Positions 56,238-64,000 of a stretch of DNA of 64,000 bases are shown one piece after another. The DNA lies in assembly GCA_036250195.1 (NCBI GenBank), contig JAVHZZ010000010.1:82694757-82758756 (forward strand), given 5' to 3'. The DNA comes from Mixophyes australis (lineage: Eukaryota; Chordata; Amphibia; Anura; Limnodynastidae). The notes under the pieces are model-generated. The model was not told the origin of the DNA, did not search any database, and saw nothing but the letters and a program-made list of their open reading frames with translations. Both the position numbers and the translations under genes were made by a program. The stretch's first letter is position 1; every line of letters begins with the position of its first letter.

Positions 56238-59200
56238 GTGAGGAATCGGGGGAATGGCCAATGGATAACGTTGTTTAATGACAGAAAAACAATATAATTA
56301 ATCTCAGTGTAATTATTATCGTACGAGGAGTCACATAGCTGAACACACACCCTCGTTGTACAAGCTGTACATGTTGGCAGCTGCTTGGTATCACCTCACC
56401 GTCTGTCTGTGTTTTCTTTACCAGGGAGAAGACGCGGAGTTGTATCCTTTTTCCATTTGCTGTGGGAAATAATGGACATGTCAGCAAATGCAGAGCATCA
56501 CCTATGAGCTGCCTGGTGCAACACGTACACCAGGCTTAGACAGTCTGTGTCTTTCAAGCTGCTGTGGAACTACAAGTCCCAGCATACTAGTTACACAGCA
56601 GATGGAGAGACACGGGTACTGCTATGTTCTACTATGTAGGAAACACAGCTCTGAGTGGCTGGCGCTATTCTCAGTGAGGAGCCCCCTTCATAATCATGAT
56701 GTAATATATACATTTAATATATACTTATTGTATTAGTGCTGACAGCTCCTATATCTCTTAGATATCTGCTCCAGGCTGCAGTATAGGCTGGGGTCTCACC
56801 AAACTGGTGCTTGCGGGTGGGGGTCCTTAAATAACAGGGAAGACCATAGATTGGTAGTTCCTTTAAAATAAGTCAAGAACTTGAATTTGGAATTATATGC
56901 GAACATTATTTTAACTGAAAATGGAAACAATAACCAGAAATGTGTTTGGGCTTAGATGTTATCATGATATATGCAGTTTATTTAGCTTATATTTCTTTTA
57001 ATATTTTAACAGTCAGTTGTCACAAAATCAAAAAGGTGGGGAACCACTGCTATAGAAAGACACTTTTTATATTAGCTGACTTTTTAGCTGATTAGTTTTA
57101 TGAACATTAGTACAGAATTCTTTCCTGCTAAAATGGGAACTACATTTGAAATATATTTCCTTTACAAGAATAGCTCTCCTCCACCCCATTAGAAGTGCTC
57201 TTCTTTCTCAATGGCTGGTACTGTGCTTCCTACTTCCTTATTGAAACTCTCATATTTATATATAAAGGTAAGCATCAATTTAAGTTTCTTTATGGCTGTT
57301 AGTATTGCTCATATGTTATATTGTTATTTGTCATGTAACTTTACAGCATTTATTGAATTTAGCAGCACAATTCAGAGCTATGTGCATGATGGAACTCAAT
57401 TTCTAACATTTGAGTCAAGTTTTCATAGACTTTAGAGGGAGGAGCTTACAATACTTTTAATGGAAGAAGTGTCACCCTGGATTGTCATTATCTATGAAAT
57501 TTAGGGACATGTTACTACTAGACATATGTAACAATGTTCAATTGTACATTAGGCAGAAGTGGGGACTGAGCAACTGAACATTATGACAATGTAATAATAT
57601 TATAATTTTATTGAATAATGAAACACTTCACATTGAAGTCATTTTTCCACAATGAGCCATAATCTTACTTGCCAGTAACTACATGCTTTCTCTACATCTC
57701 TGATACACGGGCTGAAGTTAGCAACTTCCCCCAGGTCAGGGGCATACTGGGCTGGGGAACATTTGCCCCCCAGGCCGGTCCCATAGAGGGCTATCTTGGG
57801 CTGGGTCAATGGGTCACCAGCACTCTTTGTCCTTTAAAATAGGCTGCTGAGTTGAGTCTTGTCCCCCGGGCTGAACTTTGCCAGCCCTCCCCTGCCCCAG
57901 GTCATTGAATTACCGTACCTATCCCAATAGACAGTGGAGATGGGATGACTCCACCAGAGATTTTGGCAGTGTATTACACTTGCTATTCAGAAGCAGGTAT
58001 TAATGGGGATTCATATGCAGAGATTAAAGGGAGGGTCTCCAGGGCGAGCACATACAGCTCCCCAAATGGGCGAGTCAGTGTCTGTGTACATGTTGGGTAC
58101 ATACTAATTAGTAGGGGGAAAAAAACTTTAAGTATATAGAACACTTTTGAAAACACAAATTCTTTAAATCCCAGCTTTCCATATTCCCAAAATGAAGAAG
58201 AAACCATAGTGTGAATTTCATCCAGTATGCAGAGCGAAAGCAGTATTGTCAACATGGGGAAATGCATTATGAAAAATAGGGACATTGCCAGGGACCAGTC
58301 ATCACTTCTGGAAATTAGGGAAAGATAGCAACTTCACAGTGATTAACAGCACTTTGTAAAATCAATAAGGTTTAATGTAGCCCAGGGGGTAAATGTATCA
58401 ATCTCCAGTTTTGTCAGCTTGCGCGAGTTCGGCGAGATGACAACTAAAATTTAAAGGGGCGCTGCCTTGTAAAGGGAAGTTTCCCTTTACAAAGCATGAT
58501 GGAATCTGTACAGTCTTGCTCAATATGGGGCAGTTTTTATTTTAAGGCGGTACAAAACATATATAATCCTCAAATAAATCTAAAACAAAAATTGATTTTA
58601 TTTTTTGGGTGTACAGCTAACTGTCTGATTAGTGTTGTGCAATTTAACACTACAAAACGTGTTTCTTCCTTTGATGCTGAACATTTGTGAAGCTCACCAG
58701 GCACAATATCTGATATACCTGTAAATAAAACAAACACATAGTAATCGAGACATGCTGGATTTAATCATTCACTGTTTTGTTTTTTTATTTGGCCAAAGGT
58801 CTAATTTTACCCTACCCTACATCTAACATCGTATTGGAAGCGGTGTTGCTTTTTCTCTATCTTGGCATTGAAGTCACACGATTGTTTCTGGGTGAGTAGT
58901 TTGTGTAAATGGTGCATTTCAAATTATTATATCTGTATTGCATAACGTCAGAAAGTAGACAATACATCCATATGCCAGATTATCAGATTATCTCAACAAG
59001 GGTATTTTGAAGGGGGATATATAACCAACGTAAGTAAGTTTGTAGTAGGATTCATTTTACACAGCTTTTATACAATTATAGCCTCTTAATTTGTACATTA
59101 ACAATATATTTCTATAGAATCTAAAAACACAAGCTGCTGACCATTGACTGTAGGATATTGATAAAACTACTAGGTCCTGAATGAGGCTGATACCTGATGA

Positions 59201-61691
59201 TGGAAGGAAAGGTTGCTTGGCAGACTGCCGGGACATTGAAGAGGTGTAAATGGAAGTTTTTCTGATGTGGTCATTAAACTTTAATTATACATCCACAGCT
59301 GTGAGCTGGATCCACAATCAGTCCTAGATCTCCTCACAATGGATATTTTAGAACATTAGCACATGGTGAAAGCTATTATTAATTCATTACACTTTCAGCA
59401 CCATCAGGAATAATATATTATGTGATTGTTTGATTACGGTGGCTTAGTGGTCACAGCACTGGGGTCATGAGTTCGATTGCCAGCCATTTGTTTGGAGTTT
59501 GTATGTTCTCCCTGTGTTTGCGTGGGTTTCCTCCGGGTGCTCCGGTTTCCTCCCACACTCCAAAAATATACTGGTAGGTTAATTGGCTGCTATTAAATTG
59601 ACAATCGTCTCTCTCGGTCTGTGTGTATGTTAGGGAATTTATACTGTAAGCTCCAACGTGGCAGGGACTGATGTGAGTTCTCTGTACAGCGCTGCGGAAT
59701 TAGTGGTGTTATATAAAAAGCTGATGATGATGACTATACTGTGGTGTAATTATATGCAACTCTTCAGCAAATGCATAGCAACTCTGCAACTATTATTAAA
59801 TATAAACATACATCATCATCGTCACCATTTATTTATATAGCGCCATTGATTCCGCAGCACTGTACAGAGAAATCACATCAGTCCCTGCCCCATTGGAGCT
59901 TACAGTCTAAATTCCCTAACATACACACACACACACACACACAGAAAGAGACTATGGTCAATTTTTATAGCAGCCAATTAACCTACCAGTATGTTTTTGG
60001 AGTGTGGGAGGAAACCGGAGCACCAGGAGGAAACCCACGCAAACACGGAGAGAACATACAAACTCCACACAGATAAGGCCATGGTCGGGAATTGAACTCA
60101 TGACCCCAGTGCTGTGAGGCAGAAGTGCTAACCACTTAGCCACCGTGCTGTCCCACATGTGCATATGCTGGAACTTCTGGATAAAGTAATTCAGACACAC
60201 AGACTTGAACGGGGCTTATTGTGAGCGGTATCGAATATTCCCCTTGTTGGGTGGTAATAATTACTTTGATGTTATATTCTGTCTCTGATCAGTGTAATAC
60301 ACTCCGGAGGAGAAGTTCCCACAGAAGAGAACCTACACCTAGGGGAGATGTCCGTAATGTGGACTGAATCAATATTCATGTAATGTCTAGGTTCACTAGG
60401 AAACTGTGATATCACCCAGAAACTTCATGAGCCATATTTAGCAGTCATGACTAGTACTCATGAGACACTACTGATAGGCTGCAATTTCATGAATAGGTGC
60501 TCTCTGAATTGTGTTACTCACACATTTTAGCATTTGATCAACTATGTAATTTTTATTTCTGTTTTTTAGGATGCCGTGGTAACCAATGTGAGCGTAAGCT
60601 CCCCCTGGTGGTTAGCGTTGGTCTAACAATTCCAGCTGCATTGCTTGCACTATACTTCCTGTTCCTTCAAACGTACGCTTTGCGGCTTGAGACAGTATTG
60701 AGCTGCATTCTCCTGCTGTTCTACGGTCTAGAGACAATTCTGAGTTGTGCCGCTCTCATCACGTTCTGCAGGTAATACCAAATGATGCATCTGACAATTT
60801 CTAGTGGGATAAACACTTGTAAAATGGGATCTGCACACCAATTTTAATGCACATATAGGCAACTTTTCATAGCGGATAACCATTCAGGAACAAAGTCCCC
60901 TTTATCAAGTGCATCTTTAATCTGCATATACACACTAAATATATACAGTATGGGCAGTGGGCATTCTTTCACAATCCTGCTCACAGCTCAAACCCTACGG
61001 CCGGAAACATCCTAAATAAAAGTCAAAGCAGGTTCTTTTACTTTTCTATGTAAAACAAGATGCCTTTCACGTATAGAAAAATCATTAGTATTATTACTAT
61101 GAACCTTTTACATATTAAACAGTGCTTTACATCATATCAGTCCCTGCCTCTGTGGGTCTTACAGTCCAAACTCTCTACCACAGTGGTTCCCAAACTGTGC
61201 ACCTAGGCTCCCTGGGGTGCCTCTGCCATCTCACAGGGGTGCCTCAGCCAGGGCCAGTGGTAAGCAAGGTGGGGGACTACTTGGTAATTATTTTGGCTTA
61301 GGGGTGCCTTGAAAAAATTATGGCGACCCTAAGGGTGCCTTGAACTCAAAAAGTTTGGGATCCACTGCTCTACCACACAAACACATTAACCTACCAGGTT
61401 TCTTTTTGGACTGTGGTAGGAAACCAGAACACTCGGAGAACACCCACACAGATAGTGCCCTGGTCAGGATAGTACCCACGGCACCAGAGTTGGAGACAGC
61501 AATGCTAACCACTGTGCCACCATGCTGTATTAAGCACATTATTATTAAATAGTGTCACAGATAGCAGGATGTGAGGGCCCAGCAGGCTTGTGGTCCCAGA
61601 CAATCGCTCCCTTTGCTCTGCCCAAACATCACCTCTATGTATATAACAACTTTACTTTCTTGTTCCCTTTTGTAGAGAACCAACTTATTGA
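56225..61691 (+). CDS. TMEM216: Transmembrane protein 216 (whole gene, six coding exons)
   Basis: Exons 56225-56237, 56425-56441, 57174-57267, 58799-58891, 60570-60771 and 61676-61691 splice into 144 codons plus stop, with all GT/AG junctions and phases consistent. Four hydrophobic segments are visible. The protein matches TMEM216 over its length: 'LSSTPLEVLFFLNGWY', 'LILPYPTSNIVLEAVLLFLY', 'LGIEVTRLFLG', 'GNQCERKLPL', 'LQTYALRLE'. The paralog TMEM80 fits less well, because 'LSSTPLE', 'NGWY' and 'TY-x-LRLE' are TMEM216 features. Known role: a tectonic-complex component of the ciliary transition zone, mutated in Joubert and Meckel syndromes. The final exon gives a short 'EPTY' end. TMEM138, its neighbour in amniotes, is not in the window. 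Confidence 0.95.
56425..56441 (+). CDS. TMEM216: TMEM216 exon 2 (17-bp microexon)
   Basis: TTTACCAG|GG AGA AGA CGC GGA GTT|GTATCC. It supplies Gly-Arg-Arg-Arg-Gly-Val and sets phase 0 for exon 3. The short basic stretch corresponds to the 'RGK-R' head of the human protein. Confidence 0.75.
57174..57267 (+). CDS. TMEM216: TMEM216 exon 3
   Basis: 'LSSTPLEVLFFLNGWYCASY' and 'FLIETLIFIYK': the first membrane span. Acceptor AGAATAG, donor AAAG|GTAAGC, phase 1 out. Confidence 0.95.
57737..57894. mobile_element. hAT MITE, 158 bp, 8-bp TSD
   Basis: It starts CAGGGGCATACTGGGC and ends GCCAGCCCTCCCCTG. The direct repeat ccccaggt is exact (57729-57736, 57895-57902). It lies in TMEM216 intron 3. Confidence 0.9.
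58799..58891 (+). CDS. TMEM216: TMEM216 exon 4
   Basis: 'LILPYPTSNIVLEAVLLFLY' and 'LGIEVTRLFLG': the second membrane span. Acceptor GCCAAAG, donor CTGG|GTGAGT, phase 1 in and out. Confidence 0.95.
59436..59735 (+). mobile_element. tRNA-derived SINE with L2-like tail
   Basis: The tRNA-like head 'ggtggcttagtggtcacagc ... gagttcgattgcc' shows A- and B-box-like segments. The conserved core 'gtgggtttcctccgggtgct' and the tail 'ctgtacagcgctgcggaatt' then '(tgatga)n' follow. It lies in TMEM216 intron 4. Confidence 0.88.
59808..60152 (-). mobile_element. tRNA-derived SINE, inverted relative to its neighbour
   Basis: Complement of the same family: tail 'tatagcgccattgattccgc' at 59837, core 'gaggaaacc', head 'ctaaccacttagccaccgtg' ending at about 60150. 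An (AC)n run (59925-59941) is expanded inside it. Confidence 0.88.
60570..60771 (+). CDS. TMEM216: TMEM216 exon 5
   Basis: It completes Gly and encodes 'CRGNQCERKLPLVVSVGLTI', 'LYFLFLQTYALRLETVLSC' and 'LETILSCAALITFC': the third and fourth membrane spans. Acceptor TTTTTTAG, donor GCAG|GTAATA, phase 2 out. Confidence 0.96.
61075..61530 (-). mobile_element. Older SINE split by a hAT MITE
   Basis: 61100-61172 (tail part: 'tcagtccctgcctctgtggg') and 61376-61527 (core and head, 'gctaaccactgtgccaccat') belong to one SINE copy, separated by the MITE at 61181-61367. Confidence 0.8.
61181..61367. mobile_element. hAT (Charlie-like) MITE, 187 bp, 8-bp TSD
   Basis: It starts CAGTGGTTCCCAAACTGTG and ends AAGTTTGGGATCCACTG. 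The direct repeat ctctacca is exact (61173-61180, 61368-61375). It inserted into the older SINE. The same family starts at about 62609. Confidence 0.93.
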
Positions 61692-61955
61692 GTCTCCAAG
61701 ACCCATTCCAGGATGACTCTTCATTCCTGAATGTCCCATCTCTGTTTGCTGTGCAAATCGCAGGAGCCCTGGGCTTCTATCCAGGCTCTTATTCAGTGCT
61801 ATAAAGTGACTCCTCACTGCTGGAAAAAAAAACTTGGTTTAAGCACTGAATAGCAGCCTCTGTTCATGTGTATTTGGGAGGGGGCGGTGTGTGTGTGCGT
61901 GTGAATATTCTACTCTGTGACTTGACAGAAATAAAAATAATTTTTTGTATTTTAT
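61676..61955 (+). CDS. TMEM216: TMEM216 exon 6 (last four codons and 3' UTR)
   Basis: Acceptor TTTTGTAG|A: completes Arg, then Glu-Pro-Thr-Tyr and TGA at 61689-61691. The 3' UTR runs to just past AATAAA at 61930-61935. The coding part is only 61676-61691. The C-terminal tail differs from mammals, so this exon is less certain than exons 3-5. Confidence 0.7.
61930..61935 (+). terminator. TMEM216: Poly(A) signal of TMEM216
   Basis: AATAAA about 240 bp after the stop codon, followed by a T-rich then GT-rich region (61941-61972). Confidence 0.75.
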
Positions 61956-62605
61956 TTGGGGAGTGTGGTTATTTATCATATTTGACACATAATTGTCACT
62001 TGTCTCTGTAACATACACAAACAGTCAAATCAAATCTTGGTCAAGGAAATTGTTTTACAGTGTTATTTCAAGCGTCATGCACGGTCATTGCTCCAAGTTG
62101 TCTTCATCTTAACAGGTCAGTTGACGCTTCTTTGGCTGTTCCTGATTTGATTGAATTTATCACTTTTAGTGCCTCATTCTGGTTGTGTCCATTTAACATT
62201 TTTATGTTTTTGTAATATTGGAACGATCTAGGGAAAAAAGGGTTTTATAGGATAAGCACAAATATATAGCTTTGTTCATATTATACATGCACTACAAAAC
62301 GTCACACACTTTGGATTAATTCAGCTGACCACACAGACGTTGCTCTAGAAGATGTTTTTTGCATTTCATGATACGGCATTGTCAGGAAGAAGCACAGACG
62401 TGTATATACGTTTATGAAACTATTTTTAGTTGAACAAATAGAACACCGATGTTGTTTTAAATTTTCTCAAAATGAGATATTGACAGAAATTAGCAGTCTT
62501 AAGAAGGCACAGGGACGTTCTGGGACATACAAGGTAGACAAAAGAAATGCAGACATGAAAACAAAATATAGAGAGGGACCTGTATATTAGAGAGTTTACA
62601 ATCTA
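61956..62605. other. Downstream flank of TMEM216
   Basis: No gene or element was recognised. Confidence 0.4.
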
Positions 62606-62690
62606 ATGCGGCGGTTCCCAAACTGTGCGCCGCGGCTCCCAGGGGTGCCGCGGCGCTGTCTCAGGGGTGCCGGGGGACAGCCATAAAGAA

Positions 62691-62835
62691 AACAAACAGA
62701 AACACTTACCAATGCGCGTGGCACCGGGACCCAGCATACTCCTCTCTCACGCAGCCTGTCATATCAGTGACAGCTGCTGCGTGAGAGAGGAGGATGCTGG
62801 GTCCCGGCGCCGCGCAGATTAGTAAGTGTTTCTGT
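62691..62835. repeat. 145-bp near-perfect hairpin
   Basis: The arms 'acccagcatactcctctctc' and 'gagagaggaggatgctgggt', extended by 'aaacacttac'/'gtaagtgttt', are inverted around a 'tcagtgacagctg' centre. Confidence 0.88.
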
Positions 62836-62864
62836 TTGTTTTTTTTATAGCTGGCGCACGGCAG

Positions 62865-63898
62865 AGAGGGCAAAGTGAGAAAGGGACAGCGTGACAGGAG
62901 GGGGACAGAGGAGAGTGACAGCGTGACAGGAGGGGGACAGAGGAGAGTGACAGCGTGTCAGGAGGGGGACAGAGGAGAGTGACAGCGTGTCAGGAGGGGG
63001 ACAGAGGAGAGTGACAGCGTGACAGGAGGGGGACAGAGGAGAGTGGGACAGTGTGACAGGAGAGGGACAGAGGAGAGTGACGGGAGAGGGACAGCGTGAC
63101 AGGAGGGGGACAGACGAGAGTGACAGCAGGGGGGCAGAGGAGAGGGACAGCGTGACAGGAGTGGGACAGAGGAGAGTGACAGCGTGTCAGTAGGGGGACA
63201 GAGGAGAGTGACAGCGTGTCAGGAGGGGGACAGAGGAGAGTGACAGCGTGGCAGAGGAGCTGGGACAGTGTGGCAGAGGAGGAGGTACAGAGGGCAGAGG
63301 AGCTGGGACAGTGTGGCAGAGGAGGAGGTACAGAGGGCAGAGGAGCTGGGACAGCGTGACAGAGGGCAGAGGAGGGGGATAGCATCAGAGGGCAGAGGAG
63401 CTGGGACAGCGTGAGAGGAGAGGGACAGAGGGCAGAGGAGCTGGGACAGCTTGACAGAGGGCAGATGAGCTGAGACAGCGTGGCAGAGGGCAGAGGAGGG
63501 GGATAGCATCAGAGGGCAGAGGAGCTGGGACAGCGTGACAGAGGGCAGAGGAGGGGGATAGCATCAGAGGGCAGAGGAGCTGGGACAGCGTGAGAGGAGA
63601 GGGACAGAGGGCAGATGAGCTGGGACAGCGTGGCAGAGGAGGGGGACAGTGGGCAGAGGAGGAGGACAGCGTGAGAGGGGCAGAGGAGGGGGACAGTGGG
63701 CAGAGGAGGAGGACAGCGTGAGAGGGGCAGTGGAGGGAGACATCGTGACCGGAGGGAGACAGCGTGACAGAGGGCAGAGGAGGGGGGACAGCGTGACAGA
63801 GGGCAGAGGAGGGGGGACAGCGTGACAGAGGGCAGAGGAGGGGGGACAGCGTGACAGAGGGCAGAGGAGGGGGGACAGCGTGACAGAGGGCAGAGGGG
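62865..63898. repeat. Complex minisatellite, about 1 kb
   Basis: G/A-rich units built on 'gacagcgtgacaggaggggg' and 'gagggcagaggag'. The first part has a period of about 32 bp. The later part has higher-order units of about 28-60 bp that add 'gctgggacagcgtg' and 'gggatagcatcagagg'. The last five units (63760-63895) are almost identical at about 29 bp. Pro/Ser/Leu/Cys-rich open frames on the minus strand are by-products. Confidence 0.93.
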
Positions 63899-64000
63899 GC
63901 ATTTTTGCATACAACTAAATAAGCATTTCTGTCCTGACCTAAATACTTATTACAATTTTTTGACCCAACTACTTCTAAAACAGGACTGCTCGGTAATTAT

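Larger units (their letters stand above)
62609..64000 (+). mobile_element. hAT (Charlie-like) element, left end, runs off the window
   Basis: It begins with 'cggttcccaaactgtgcgcc', the same end family as 61181-61367 (first bases mutated). It contains a hairpin (62691-62835) and a long minisatellite. No right end is seen, so the element continues past 64000 or is broken. Confidence 0.6.

Noticed and set aside
59436..60152. tRNA-like A and B boxes suggesting tRNA genes
   Set aside because: The sequences continue into SINE core and LINE-like tail and lack a foldable cloverleaf; they are SINEs.
62865..63898. Regularly spaced repeats suggesting a CRISPR array
   Set aside because: Units are contiguous, imperfect and without unique spacers, in a vertebrate genome; it is a minisatellite.
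62990..63914. Several long Pro/Ser/Leu/Cys-rich open frames on the minus strand
   Set aside because: They are read from a G/A-rich minisatellite; composition and periodicity explain the openness and no domain is visible.

Overview
The window is nuclear DNA of a vertebrate, most likely a frog (Anura). The evidence is intron-split genes with GT/AG boundaries, an ortholog of the ciliary gene TMEM216, a short protein-kinase-C-like gene of a type I associate with amphibians, and a dense, nested load of L2, CR1, L1/Tx1, hAT, Harbinger-like, Ngaro, ERV and tRNA-SINE repeats. No bacterial-type features are present. Species cannot be fixed from the sequence.

Two host genes can be rebuilt exon by exon. 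(1) Minus strand, about 18.3-29.6 kb: an AGC/PKC-like kinase with nine proposed exons (29557 down to 18324, about 430 aa, phases consistent throughout). A Lys/Glu-rich N-terminal exon with a coding tandem repeat replaces the usual PKC regulatory domains, and the catalytic core keeps all the key motifs. (2) Plus strand, 56.2-61.95 kb: TMEM216, six coding exons including a 17-bp microexon, 144 aa, with a TATA-less GC-box/CRE/YY1-type promoter and a poly(A) signal.

The rest is mobile DNA. 1-6.4 kb: L2, CR1 and L1/Tx1 LINE remnants. 6718-9871: a hAT element with a perfect 8-bp target-site duplication (TSD), which contains a processed pseudogene of V-ATPase subunit D that is itself split by a MITE. 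10.9-11.7 kb (possibly to 12.0): a fossil resembling Crypton-type tyrosine-recombinase ORFs. 12454-13161: a solo LTR with a 5-bp TSD, followed by a related LTR fragment. 14.9-16.4 kb: tandem and simple repeats around an L1 tail.

31505-47563 is a 16-kb nested insertion. hAT-type ends and a perfect 8-bp TSD interrupt an L2 LINE whose reading frame resumes on the far side. Inside it, 35030-46307 is an 11.3-kb element with terminal inverted repeats of about 150 bp and a decayed transposase-like gene of a family I cannot name. That gene is split by an endogenous retrovirus (RT, RNase H, integrase and env remnants, polypurine tract, 3' LTR), and the retrovirus is itself split by a solo LTR (42296-43435) and a hAT MITE (40708-41091).

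48889-55668 is an almost pristine Ngaro (DIRS-order) tyrosine-recombinase retrotransposon on the minus strand: gag-like, RT/RNase H, tyrosine recombinase and SGNH-hydrolase ORFs are all open, and its 444-bp direct repeats differ at about two positions. The window ends in a hAT-type end with a perfect-looking hairpin and a 1-kb minisatellite.
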